This document shows, one piece after another, positions 17,292 through 25,226 of a stretch of DNA of 35,173 nucleotides. Where the stretch lies: NCBI GenBank assembly GCA_001509345.1, contig LGGM01000009.1, positions 1-35,173 on the forward strand, in the 5' to 3' direction. Positions within the stretch are counted from its first letter, which is position 1; the number at the start of each line of letters is the position of its first letter. Source of the DNA: Clostridiales bacterium 38_11. Its GTDB lineage: Bacteria > Bacillota > Clostridia > Tissierellales > Dethiosulfatibacteraceae. Position numbers and translations under genes: made by a program. The notes below the pieces were generated by a model. That model did not search any database. It saw only the letters and a program-made list of their open reading frames with translations, and was not told where the DNA came from.

Positions 17292-18749
17292 ATGGAATCA
17301 GTCTTCTACAGTAAGGGGAAGCGGGTATTGAAACATATACTCAACCTGTATAGACAAAGTCTGTTGTATAAATCATTTGGGATGATGTTTTCTACCATCG
17401 GCAGCCTTATGATTAACAGTGTAATTGTAGGTTGGTTATCTTCCAATGATCAATTAAAAAACAGTCTTGAAAACAGAAAATTATTTAGCTTCAAATCAGA
17501 AGCATCTAAATCTTTTATTAGAAACTTTCTGGCGGGGAGCAGATTTCTGACGATTTTTTCTGATAAAAGTGTTTTATTTCCTTTGATATTTCTGAATGTT
17601 TTTCTTTACCCATTCACACCTACAGCTATCGGGATTATATTTTCGACCGGATTATGTGCTCTAATGCTGATCAATGCTACTATTCATCAAAACTTTCGCA
17701 AAAAATCCAGGTTGATTGTTTTTACAACTCTGATTTTTTTAGCTTATTTGTTATTAAGTCTTTTTTTTAATGATATCAGAAGTGATGGTGTACTTATTTT
17801 CATTACCTATACCAGCATTTTGCTTTTTACCGCTTTTATTACGGTCACCATAAATGATGATAAGAATGCAATGATTCTGATACATATGATTGCTTCAACC
17901 GTTCTGGCAGTTTCGCTGTATGGATTGTATCAAGTTTATGCTGGTGCTCCTGTGGACCCCTCATGGCTGGACGAGTCATTAACAGGAAATGTCATTAGAA
18001 TATACAGCGTTTTTGGCAATCCCAATGTATTTGGGGAGTTCCTCACGTTGACTTTACCGATTGTGTTTGCAGGGCTTAACTTGAATAGAAATAAGATAAT
18101 TAGGATTGTTTATGGGATCACCTTTCTGTTGGGGATGTTTAATGTGTTATTGACGTTTTCAAGAGGCTCTATGCTTGCTCTCTTAATTGTTATGGTGCTG
18201 ATCGTTGTTTTCAAGGACAGAAAATACCTTCCGCTACTGGTTTTGATGCTTTTGGTAAGCCCATTGATATTACCATCATCCATAATTGAAAGGATATTGA
18301 CAATATTCCAAGGAGGGGATACATCTACTTCCTATCGCGTATCGATCTATATGGCATCTTATGATATGTTAAAAGAGCATGTGTTTACTGGAGTTGGATT
18401 GGGTAATTTCAAGGTGCTGTACAATGCATATGCCTACACATCAGCAAAATCATTTCATGCTCATAATACCATACTGATGATATGGATAGAATTGGGGTTT
18501 ATGGGGTTGCTGGCATGGATCTATATGATGTTTGTCTGGATTAGAGAGATATTCAGCTCTCAAAAGATAGATAGCACCTGGAGTTATTATGCATTTGCAG
18601 CTTTTGCAGGTGTTATGGGCTGCACATTGCAGGGGATGGTCGATCATATCTGGCACAATTATGATATTTTGTTTTTTTATTTTTTAATGGTAGCCCTTGG
18701 TTTTATCGTATCTAATATAGCAAAAGGACAAACGAATGATGAAAAATAG
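17292..18749 (+). CDS. O-antigen ligase/polymerase-like membrane protein
   Basis: A 485-residue multi-span protein of the Wzy_C/WaaL type. After an unusual, partly amphipathic 90-residue N-terminus come about ten membrane spans. Family features are FGNPNVFGEFLTL near 241-253, the arginine in LTFSRGSM (R291), a large outer loop at about 330-390 and the conserved GVGLGNF plus FHAHNTILMIWIELGF (H389, H391). Such proteins transfer or polymerise undecaprenyl-linked glycans; in Gram-positive bacteria they can attach glycans to other polymers or proteins. It starts four bases after the LtaS-like gene behind GAGGAG, and the next gene overlaps it by 14 bases. Substrate and ligase-versus-polymerase role are unknown. 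Confidence 0.82.
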   Translation: MESVFYSKGKRVLKHILNLYRQSLLYKSFGMMFSTIGSLMINSVIVGWLSSNDQLKNSLENRKLFSFKSEASKSFIRNFLAGSRFLTIFSDKSVLFPLIFLNVFLYPFTPTAIGIIFSTGLCALMLINATIHQNFRKKSRLIVFTTLIFLAYLLLSLFFNDIRSDGVLIFITYTSILLFTAFITVTINDDKNAMILIHMIASTVLAVSLYGLYQVYAGAPVDPSWLDESLTGNVIRIYSVFGNPNVFGEFLTLTLPIVFAGLNLNRNKIIRIVYGITFLLGMFNVLLTFSRGSMLALLIVMVLIVVFKDRKYLPLLVLMLLVSPLILPSSIIERILTIFQGGDTSTSYRVSIYMASYDMLKEHVFTGVGLGNFKVLYNAYAYTSAKSFHAHNTILMIWIELGFMGLLAWIYMMFVWIREIFSSQKIDSTWSYYAFAAFAGVMGCTLQGMVDHIWHNYDILFFYFLMVALGFIVSNIAKGQTNDEK

Positions 18750-19800
18750 GATAAAGGTTATAGAAATTATATCAGATACGAATTTTGGCGGGGCAGGTCA
18801 ATATCTTAAGAGTATAGTGGAAGAAATTGACAGAGAGATCTTTGAACCTATTATTATTATGCCTTTTGACAGTGTTTTAAGAGATATGATGGGAAACTCC
18901 AAAGTAGAGTACTGCCGAGCTATAAATGAAAAATCATTTTCTCTAAAAGGAATGATCAATCTTTACAAGATTATGAAGAGAATCAAACCATGTGTTGTCC
19001 ATACACATGGCTCTCTTTCCGGTAGACTGGCAGCACAGATTTTAGGGGTAAAGAACATTGTATACACCAAGCATACTTTAAGCGACAACAACATTGGATG
19101 GAAAAGACAATTAAAAATAATTTTAAATAAGATGTTGCGTGCAAACGTAATCGCCATTTCAAAATCAGTGAAGCTTAATCTTATTGAAGAGGGAATTAAG
19201 GAAACTAATATCAGAATGATATATAATGGCATCAGAATTATCGAAACTTTTGACACTGAAACACGTCTAATACCAATAATTACACTTGTAGGCAGACTTG
19301 AACCAATCAAAGGACATAGGCATATGATTGAGATCACAAGACGACTAACCGAATGCCATAGGGAGAATTTTGAGATAAAATTTGTAGGATCGGGCTCACT
19401 GGAACCAACACTCAAAAAGCTTGTATCGGATTATGGTTTGCCGATCACATTTAGCGGTCATGTCGATAGTATTGGGCAGATTTATGAAACCTCTGATATA
19501 ATTGTAAACACCTCTGACTCAGAAGCACTTTCATATGCTACGCTGGAGGCGATGATGTATAAAAAACCAGTCGTAGCCTTTGATATACCGGGAATCAATG
19601 AAGTGATTGAAAATGGAAAGACCGGATTTCTTGTCGATTATAAGGACTATGATTTATTTACTGAATATTTGGTAAGACTTCTGAAAGACAGCACGCTCAG
19701 AAGAAATATGGGAGAGTCCGGTAGACAAAGAGTAATTGATAAGTTCTCAATTGAAGAAATGATAAACGGAATCGAAACCTTATATATGGAGGAATTATGA
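18736..19800 (+). CDS. GT4 family glycosyltransferase
   Basis: Cytoplasmic GT-B fold, retaining glycosyltransferase of 354 residues. The N-terminal acceptor domain has a glycine loop in TNFGGAGQYLK (residues 15-25) and VVHTHGSLSGRLAA. The C-terminal donor domain has TLVGRLEPIKGH and an intact E-x7-E motif (E263, E271) in SDSEALSYATLEAM. Two ATG codons in tandem (18736, 18739) offer alternative starts inside the end of the preceding gene, with AAAGGA just upstream. Overlap at both ends (14 and 4 bases) suggests translational coupling. Donor and acceptor sugars are unknown; the context points to a lipid-linked cell wall polymer. Confidence 0.88.
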   Translation: MMKNRIKVIEIISDTNFGGAGQYLKSIVEEIDREIFEPIIIMPFDSVLRDMMGNSKVEYCRAINEKSFSLKGMINLYKIMKRIKPCVVHTHGSLSGRLAAQILGVKNIVYTKHTLSDNNIGWKRQLKIILNKMLRANVIAISKSVKLNLIEEGIKETNIRMIYNGIRIIETFDTETRLIPIITLVGRLEPIKGHRHMIEITRRLTECHRENFEIKFVGSGSLEPTLKKLVSDYGLPITFSGHVDSIGQIYETSDIIVNTSDSEALSYATLEAMMYKKPVVAFDIPGINEVIENGKTGFLVDYKDYDLFTEYLVRLLKDSTLRRNMGESGRQRVIDKFSIEEMINGIETLYMEEL

Positions 19801-20291
19801 AACTGATCAACAAAAAAGGAATGGTATTTGAAAAAATAAGCATTGTTGATGTTATTATTATTCTGGTGATAATAGCCATCGGTTATTATGCTATCACATT
19901 TCTGACCACAAAAGATGTTAATAAAATCAGCAAACAAACCATCCAGTACACCTTTGAGACAGAGGATGTCAATGAAAACTTTGCAAAGCAATTGCAGCTG
20001 GAAGGAAATCTATATAATTCCAGCAAAAATTATTTTGTTGGCAAACTGATTGATTATAAAGTGTTGCCCTATGAAATAATCGTTCCGGATCTGCAAAATG
20101 GTGTTTTTATTAAACAGGTTGTAGAAGACAGATTTGTTGTCAGAATGACAATAGAAGCGAATACAGATCAGGATGACTACAATATACGCATCAACCAAGA
20201 GAATATCAAAGTTGGTGCTATGTTTCCAATTAAAGGCAAAGGCTTTGCGTCTTACGGATATATTGTTGAAATCAAGGAGGTTGTCAAATGA
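19797..20291 (+). CDS. DUF4330-like membrane-anchored protein, first copy
   Basis: A 164-residue protein with a short positive N-terminus, one membrane span at about residues 17-37 and an outer domain of mainly beta strands. The juxtamembrane MVFEKISIVDVIIILVII resembles the start of DUF4330 proteins, whose function is unknown. The outer domain includes VGKLIDYKVLPYEI and ends with the GYIVEIKEVVK strand. It overlaps the upstream glycosyltransferase by ATGA and the next gene likewise. Together with the second copy it could form a heteromer in the polymer export or attachment complex, but that is inference. The family assignment is from remembered pattern only. Confidence 0.72.
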   Translation: MKLINKKGMVFEKISIVDVIIILVIIAIGYYAITFLTTKDVNKISKQTIQYTFETEDVNENFAKQLQLEGNLYNSSKNYFVGKLIDYKVLPYEIIVPDLQNGVFIKQVVEDRFVVRMTIEANTDQDDYNIRINQENIKVGAMFPIKGKGFASYGYIVEIKEVVK

Positions 20292-20761
20292 GAAGAATGA
20301 ACATTGCTGATTTCATTATCATCATCTTTATCATTGGCGGAATCCTGGTTTTGGCTTCTAAGCTTGGTACCTTTGGTTTGTCTTTAGGTCAAGGCGAGGA
20401 GATAAAAATGAGAAAGGCTGTCATTGTTTTAGAGGTTGAAGATGTGAGAGAAGCGACTGTCAACGCCCTTAAAATCGGACATATTGTACTATCAGAAGAA
20501 ACCAACAGTCCCATAGGACCCATAATAGAGATGACAGTAACTCCATACATGGATGAAATTGAGACGGTGGATGGCAAGATAGTTTTTTCCGAAGTGCCTG
20601 GTAAGTATACTATTATAGTTTCATTGGAAGCATCGCTTCTTGAACGGGAAACCGGTTATTTTGCTGAGGGTATAACCGAAATGAAAGTTAATTCTATTTT
20701 CAAGTTCTACACAAAATATGTGAGTACTTCTGGGAGAATTGAGGAGATTGATTTACAATGA
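20288..20761 (+). CDS. DUF4330-like membrane-anchored protein, second copy
   Basis: This 157-residue protein has the same plan as the gene before it: NIADFIIIIFIIGGILVLASK forms a span at about residues 5-24, and the rest is a predicted extracellular beta-rich domain. A segment such as IGHIVLSEETNSPIGPIIEMTVTPY parallels the first copy's VGKLIDYKVLPYEI, as if the pair arose by old duplication and diverged strongly. Its domain ends with AEGITEMKVNSIFKFYTKYV. ATGA overlaps on both sides keep it at equal stoichiometry with its neighbours. No catalytic motif is visible, which favours a structural or scaffold role. Confidence 0.7.
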   Translation: MRRMNIADFIIIIFIIGGILVLASKLGTFGLSLGQGEEIKMRKAVIVLEVEDVREATVNALKIGHIVLSEETNSPIGPIIEMTVTPYMDEIETVDGKIVFSEVPGKYTIIVSLEASLLERETGYFAEGITEMKVNSIFKFYTKYVSTSGRIEEIDLQ

Positions 20762-21792
20762 AAAAAGTTTTGCAATGTTTAATGAGCTTGGAAATCGGAG
20801 GCGCGGAGACACACGTCATAGAGCTTTCAAAATATCTTGCTAAGAAGGGCTATAAGGTAGTGGTGGCTTCTAATGGAGGCACCTATGAAAAAGAACTTGT
20901 TGAAGCAGGGGTCAAAGTAATCCGAATACCAATGCACAGCAAGAAGCCTCTATTCATCGTGCAATCTCTTATTTTACTCAACAGACTAATAAGGGATTTC
21001 AAACCTGATATTGTCCATGCACACGCCCGGATACCAGGTCTTTATGTGAGCATTTTCGAAAAGTTATACCATTTTCGCATGATTACCACAGTTCATGGCA
21101 AGTTTAAAATCAATTGGTTATTAAAGCATATAACCCAATGGGGTAAAGAGATTTTTGTTGTCAGTGAGGACTTGAAGGAGTATCTGATAGATAATTATCC
21201 TGTTGAAAAGGCCAACATTTTCAGCACAGTCAATGGTATAGACACAGTCAGGTTTTACCCTTCGGATGAATCAGACATTGAATATGACATTATTCATGTA
21301 AGCCGTTTGGATCAGGGTACCAGTAATACAGCTGATATGCTGATTACTTATGCTCAAGAAAGCAGTGTAAATGTATTGGTAGTTGGCGCAGGATCTGAGC
21401 TAAAGAAATTGAGAGAAAAATCAACTGAAATTTATAATATAAATTTTCAAGGATCAACCAATAGAGTTGATGTAGAACTCAGAAAAGCGAAGATTTTTGT
21501 TGGTATTAGCAGATCTGCATTGGAAGCGATGAGTATGAATATACCGGTTGTATTATCCGGAGATTATGGTTATATGGGAATAATGCAGCCATCTGTTTTG
21601 GATGAAGCGATTAAAAACAATTTTACTGCAAGGGTTTCAACTATGCTTGATTATGAAAAGCTGAGACAGGATTTAGATGCTGTCTTAAAAATGGACCCAG
21701 AATTGTTTTCATGGGAAAGGGATTTTATTCAAAATCATTATTCAATCTCAAAAATGTCGGAGGATTATATCAAGGTGTACGAGAATGAATAA
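20758..21792 (+). CDS. GT4-like glycosyltransferase lacking the first Glu of E-x7-E
   Basis: A 344-residue GT-B fold protein beginning with a typical LEIGGAETHVIELSKYLAKKG acceptor loop (residues 11-31), followed by PDIVHAHARIPGLY and TVHGKF. The donor domain reads VGISRSALEAMSMNIPVV: the second glutamate is present, but valine occupies the place of the first. I recall this SRSALEAM variant from other Bacillota GT4 proteins near csaB, so it is probably active. It begins by ATGA overlap with the DUF4330 pair and overlaps csaB by eight bases. Sugar specificity is unknown. Confidence 0.83.
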   Translation: MKKVLQCLMSLEIGGAETHVIELSKYLAKKGYKVVVASNGGTYEKELVEAGVKVIRIPMHSKKPLFIVQSLILLNRLIRDFKPDIVHAHARIPGLYVSIFEKLYHFRMITTVHGKFKINWLLKHITQWGKEIFVVSEDLKEYLIDNYPVEKANIFSTVNGIDTVRFYPSDESDIEYDIIHVSRLDQGTSNTADMLITYAQESSVNVLVVGAGSELKKLREKSTEIYNINFQGSTNRVDVELRKAKIFVGISRSALEAMSMNIPVVLSGDYGYMGIMQPSVLDEAIKNNFTARVSTMLDYEKLRQDLDAVLKMDPELFSWERDFIQNHYSISKMSEDYIKVYENE

Positions 21793-22825
21793 AAGAGCGT
21801 TTATAATCGGATATTACGGTTCAAACAATTTGGGAGACGAACTTCTCTTAAGCGAGACAATAAAAATATTACAGCCTTATATAAAAATCGAAAATATCAA
21901 AGTATTGTCGTATAATGTTGAATTGACCTGTAAAATCCATGGCATATCAGGTGTAAGCCGAAACAAATACATCAATATTCTGAAAACCATAATAGATTCA
22001 GACTTTATCATCGGTGGTGGAGGAAGCATGCTTCAAAATGTTACCTCAAACCGAAGCCTGATTTATTATCTTGTTTTGATCAATTTGGCTTTTCTTTTTA
22101 AGAAAAAGGTCATTTTATTGGGTAATGGCATTGGACCGATCAATGGGGCTATACAGAAAAGGTTGGTTAAAAAAACCCTTAAAAAAATCAGCTATTTACA
22201 TTTGAGAGATATTGCTTCATATGAATGGATTAATGGATCAGACAGCGACAAGATAGATCTAGGTGTCGATCTTGCTTTACATGAGACAGAAATCAATAAA
22301 AGACCAAAAACAGATTGCGTCATCGTTAATTTGAGAAATTGGGAGAATATTGATGCTTTAAAAACAACAATAAAAGACCTGGTAAATTACATCGAAGATA
22401 GTGGATATGAAGTAATTCTGCTTTCTATGCAAAAGGGCAACGACGATCATGTATTACAGTCATTGGGGAAAGTAGATACATTTGATGATTTGGAAGCATT
22501 GAAACAGAAGATTTCCTCAGCTAGGTATATTATTGGGATGAGATTGCATGTGTTGATTCTAAGTGCTGCCTTTTCTATTCCTTTCATAGGACTAGCCTAT
22601 GATCCAAAGGTAAGTTCATTTTGCAAAGAAATGAACCAACCATATTTCGACTGTTTTGGGGATTTGAACAGTGAAGTGGTAATAGAGACATTTAAAATGA
22701 TGGAAAAAAGTGAAAATCAATCAATTGAAACCATCAAAAATCAATTTGACAAATTCAAAATCCGTAATTTGGAAATGTCAGAAAAGATCGGAAAGATCAT
22801 AAGAGGTCAGGATGAAAAGAATTGA
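21785..22825 (+). CDS. csaB: polysaccharide pyruvyltransferase CsaB
   Basis: Transfers pyruvate from phosphoenolpyruvate to a sugar (ManNAc in B. anthracis) of the secondary cell wall polymer as a ketal; the ketal is what SLH domains of S-layer proteins bind. The 346 residues show YGSNNLGDELLL (11-22), the GGGGSMLQ loop (77-84), LLGNGIGPI (111-119) and the C-terminal GMRLHVLILSAAFSIPF. It overlaps both neighbours (8 and 14 bases). Its presence predicts SLH-domain surface proteins elsewhere in the genome; none is encoded in this window. Assignment to the family is firm; the exact sugar is inferred. Confidence 0.92.
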   Translation: MNKRAFIIGYYGSNNLGDELLLSETIKILQPYIKIENIKVLSYNVELTCKIHGISGVSRNKYINILKTIIDSDFIIGGGGSMLQNVTSNRSLIYYLVLINLAFLFKKKVILLGNGIGPINGAIQKRLVKKTLKKISYLHLRDIASYEWINGSDSDKIDLGVDLALHETEINKRPKTDCVIVNLRNWENIDALKTTIKDLVNYIEDSGYEVILLSMQKGNDDHVLQSLGKVDTFDDLEALKQKISSARYIIGMRLHVLILSAAFSIPFIGLAYDPKVSSFCKEMNQPYFDCFGDLNSEVVIETFKMMEKSENQSIETIKNQFDKFKIRNLEMSEKIGKIIRGQDEKN

Positions 22826-23585
22826 AATAATGGGTGTTGCAATATGTGATTTGGATAATTCTGAGACTGTCAGCGAGGTCAAAAAGCTATTACGACAACA
22901 ACAAAAAATCCCCGATGTTGTTTATACACCAAATACTGAAATAGTAATGATGTGTCAAAAGGATGATTCATTAAAATCCATCATAAATGGAGGATCTTTA
23001 ATACTTCCTGATGGTGTTGGGTTGGTAATTGGTTCTAAGATCAGAAAGAAACCATTAAGAGAAAGGGTAACAGGGTTTGATATTTCTGTTGCATTGCTTC
23101 AAATAGCTAAGGAAAACAGGTATAAGGTATTTTTGTTGGGAGGTGCTCCCGGTGTTGCAAACCTGGCAGCTGAAAACATAAGAATAAAGTACGGCGATAT
23201 CATTTGCGGTTATCAACATGGCTATTTTAAGGGTTATCACTCTGGGCATTCCAATAGTGCTGAAGAGCAGTCAATCATCGAAAGAATTAATCGACTCAAA
23301 CCCGACATTCTGTTTGTAGGCTTTGGCTCACCAAGACAAGAAAAATGGATTAACCATTTCCTCAATCAGTTGAATGTCAGATTGATTATAGGAAATGGGG
23401 GTACGATAGATGTCCTGTCCGGACAAGTGAAGAGGGCTCCTTTGTTTTTTCAGAGACTGGGATTGGAGTGGTTATACAGACTGATGATGGATCCTAAAAG
23501 AATTAGAAGACAGATATTGCTGCCGTTGTTTCTGGTTGAAATATTGCTGGGACCTGATGATATGGTAAAAACTTTAGAGAATTGA
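22812..23585 (+). CDS. tagA: WecG/TagA/CpsF family (GT26) glycosyltransferase
   Basis: Predicted UDP-ManNAc transferase that adds the second sugar to undecaprenyl-PP-GlcNAc, the linkage unit of wall teichoic acid or secondary wall polymer. The 257 residues hold YTPNTEIVMM (T39, N41), SLILPDGVGL with the catalytic aspartate (D67), RVTGFDI, FLLGGAPG, and the signature VGFGSPRQEKWI near residue 172. The C-terminal basic, hydrophobic tail (LGLEWLYRLMMDPKRIRRQ) is the membrane-recruiting appendage of TagA proteins. As last gene of the operon it fits a ManNAc-containing polymer that CsaB pyruvylates. Confidence 0.92.
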   Translation: MKRIEIMGVAICDLDNSETVSEVKKLLRQQQKIPDVVYTPNTEIVMMCQKDDSLKSIINGGSLILPDGVGLVIGSKIRKKPLRERVTGFDISVALLQIAKENRYKVFLLGGAPGVANLAAENIRIKYGDIICGYQHGYFKGYHSGHSNSAEEQSIIERINRLKPDILFVGFGSPRQEKWINHFLNQLNVRLIIGNGGTIDVLSGQVKRAPLFFQRLGLEWLYRLMMDPKRIRRQILLPLFLVEILLGPDDMVKTLEN

Positions 23586-23645
23586 TTGAAAAATGATTTA
23601 AAACATGTAGAATATAAGATAGAAATAAAAGAGCGGAGAAAATAA

Positions 23646-24332
23646 ATGTTTGAATTTCATAATGTCACTAAGATTTACAAGAATAAATTCACAGCTGTGA
23701 AAGATATAAATCTAAAAATTGAAAAAGGTAGTTTTTCATTTGTGGTGGGAAAAAGCGGAGCAGGGAAGACCACTTTGATCAAATTACTCATTAAAGAAGT
23801 GAATCCAACAGAGGGCACTATTTTTTTCAATGGAGAAGATATCACTTATTTAAGCAGCAGGAGAATCCCGTTACATAGAAGAAAGGTCGGGGTAGTATTT
23901 CAGGACTTTAGATTATTGAACAAAAAGACAGTTTATGAAAACATAGCTTTTGCAATGGAGATGGTAGGACAATCACCCAAAAGCATCCGACGGGAAGTTC
24001 CGAATGTCCTAAGCATGGTCGGGTTAAGCGACAAGGCAACTAACTTTCCCAACGAGCTAGCTGGGGGAGAACAGCAAAGGATTGCTATTGCAAGGGCAGT
24101 TGTGAATAGGCCTGATTTGATCATAGCAGATGAACCGACTGGGAATCTGGATCCCGAGACTTCGAATGAAATTATGAAGATATTCTCTGAAATAAACAGA
24201 CGAGGAACAACACTTCTAATGGTAACTCATGATAGGACCATAGTCGACATGATGAAAAAAAGGGTCATTGAATTAAAAAATGGAAGAATCATTAGGGATA
24301 CCGAGGAAGGAGATTACTATGAAGGCTTCTAG
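23646..24332 (+). CDS. ftsE: cell division ATP-binding protein FtsE
   Basis: ATPase of the FtsEX complex, which transmits cytoplasmic ATP hydrolysis to activation of peptidoglycan hydrolases at the division site. The 228 residues contain Walker A GKSGAGKTT (35-43), a Q-loop in VVFQDFRLL, signature LAGGEQQR (138-145) and Walker B LIIADEP (158-164) followed by TGNLDP. The signature has Ala where LSGGEQQR has Ser. A GGAG site precedes the ATG. A gap of 60 bases separates it from the polymer operon, with no clear promoter or terminator, so read-through is possible. It overlaps ftsX by 14 bases. Confidence 0.95.
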   Translation: MFEFHNVTKIYKNKFTAVKDINLKIEKGSFSFVVGKSGAGKTTLIKLLIKEVNPTEGTIFFNGEDITYLSSRRIPLHRRKVGVVFQDFRLLNKKTVYENIAFAMEMVGQSPKSIRREVPNVLSMVGLSDKATNFPNELAGGEQQRIAIARAVVNRPDLIIADEPTGNLDPETSNEIMKIFSEINRRGTTLLMVTHDRTIVDMMKKRVIELKNGRIIRDTEEGDYYEGF

Positions 24333-25218
24333 GATTTTTAATCATACCATCAAGCAAGGCTTTCAGGGAATCTATAGGAATCGCACCATGAGTCTGGCTT
24401 CGGTAGGTTCTGTTACAGCAGTCCTGGTCATTTTGGGACTGATTATAATGATTATTTTGAATGTCAGTGCGATTTCCGTTTCCACAAAAGAAAAATTTGA
24501 TGAGATTTACGTATATTTAGACGATAGCATCACCAATCAGAGGATTAGGGAGATTGGCGAGGAAATAGGTTCATATGAGGGTACATTGGCAGTCGTATTC
24601 CAGTCCAAGGACTATGCCTTGGAAAAAATGAAAGAAGAGTGGGGAGAAGATGGAAGACTCCTAGAGGGGCTGGTAAACAATCCTTTGCCAAACACCTATG
24701 TAGTTCAGTTGAGGGATGTTTCATACGCGTCTGCGCTTATAAAACATATTGAGCAAAAAGATGGCATCGAGGAAGTGAAGTATTATAAGGACATTGTTGA
24801 AAAGCTGATTAGTACTGCCGAATTCATACAAGTATTTGGTGTCATTGTCATTATCATATTGCTTCTTGTGAGTATTTTTATAATACAGAACACAATCAAG
24901 ATCACAGTAGCTTCAAGAAAAGTCGAAATAGAACTGATGCAGTATATTGGTGCTTCAAATGGATTTGTAAGGGGACCCTTTATATTCGAAGGAGTCGTAC
25001 TTGGGTGCATGGGGGCTTTTTTGGCGATAATTGTTGTATTGAATGGTTATGACTACCTGGTATCGTATTCAAACGAGAAACTTTTTTCCATGTTATCAGT
25101 CTATTTGATACCTGCAAACATGATAAGTCTGGACATTTTGATAATATTTGTTACAATAGGAGTAGGTATTGGTATTTTGGGAAGTATTGTTTCTCTTAGA
25201 AAATTCTTGAGTGTGTAG
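24319..25218 (+). CDS. ftsX: cell division protein FtsX
   Basis: Membrane partner of FtsE, 299 residues. A cytoplasmic N-terminus (NHTIKQGFQGIYRNRTMSLAS) leads into span 1 (about 30-50), a large extracellular loop (about 55-165), and three more spans (about 170-195, 220-245, 265-290), the standard FtsX layout. The cytosolic ASRKVEIELMQYIGAS between spans 2 and 3 is the conserved coupling segment. The ATG at 24319 is chosen because AAGGAG precedes it and it gives the family's usual length; an earlier ATG at 24280 would add 13 residues inside ftsE. The outer loop is the likely contact for the M23 protein encoded eight bases downstream. Confidence 0.94.
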   Translation: MKASRIFNHTIKQGFQGIYRNRTMSLASVGSVTAVLVILGLIIMIILNVSAISVSTKEKFDEIYVYLDDSITNQRIREIGEEIGSYEGTLAVVFQSKDYALEKMKEEWGEDGRLLEGLVNNPLPNTYVVQLRDVSYASALIKHIEQKDGIEEVKYYKDIVEKLISTAEFIQVFGVIVIIILLLVSIFIIQNTIKITVASRKVEIELMQYIGASNGFVRGPFIFEGVVLGCMGAFLAIIVVLNGYDYLVSYSNEKLFSMLSVYLIPANMISLDILIIFVTIGVGIGILGSIVSLRKFLSV

Positions 25219-25226
25219 GAGGTTTT

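Noticed and set aside
18963-19415. Open frame of 150 codons opposite the first GT4 gene
   Set aside because: It lies wholly inside a clear coding gene and has no start signal or recognisable domain.
23582-23618. Possible promoter in front of ftsE (TTGAAA with TATAAG)
   Set aside because: Spacing between the hexamers is 21 bases and the -10 has no extension; read-through from the operon upstream is as likely.
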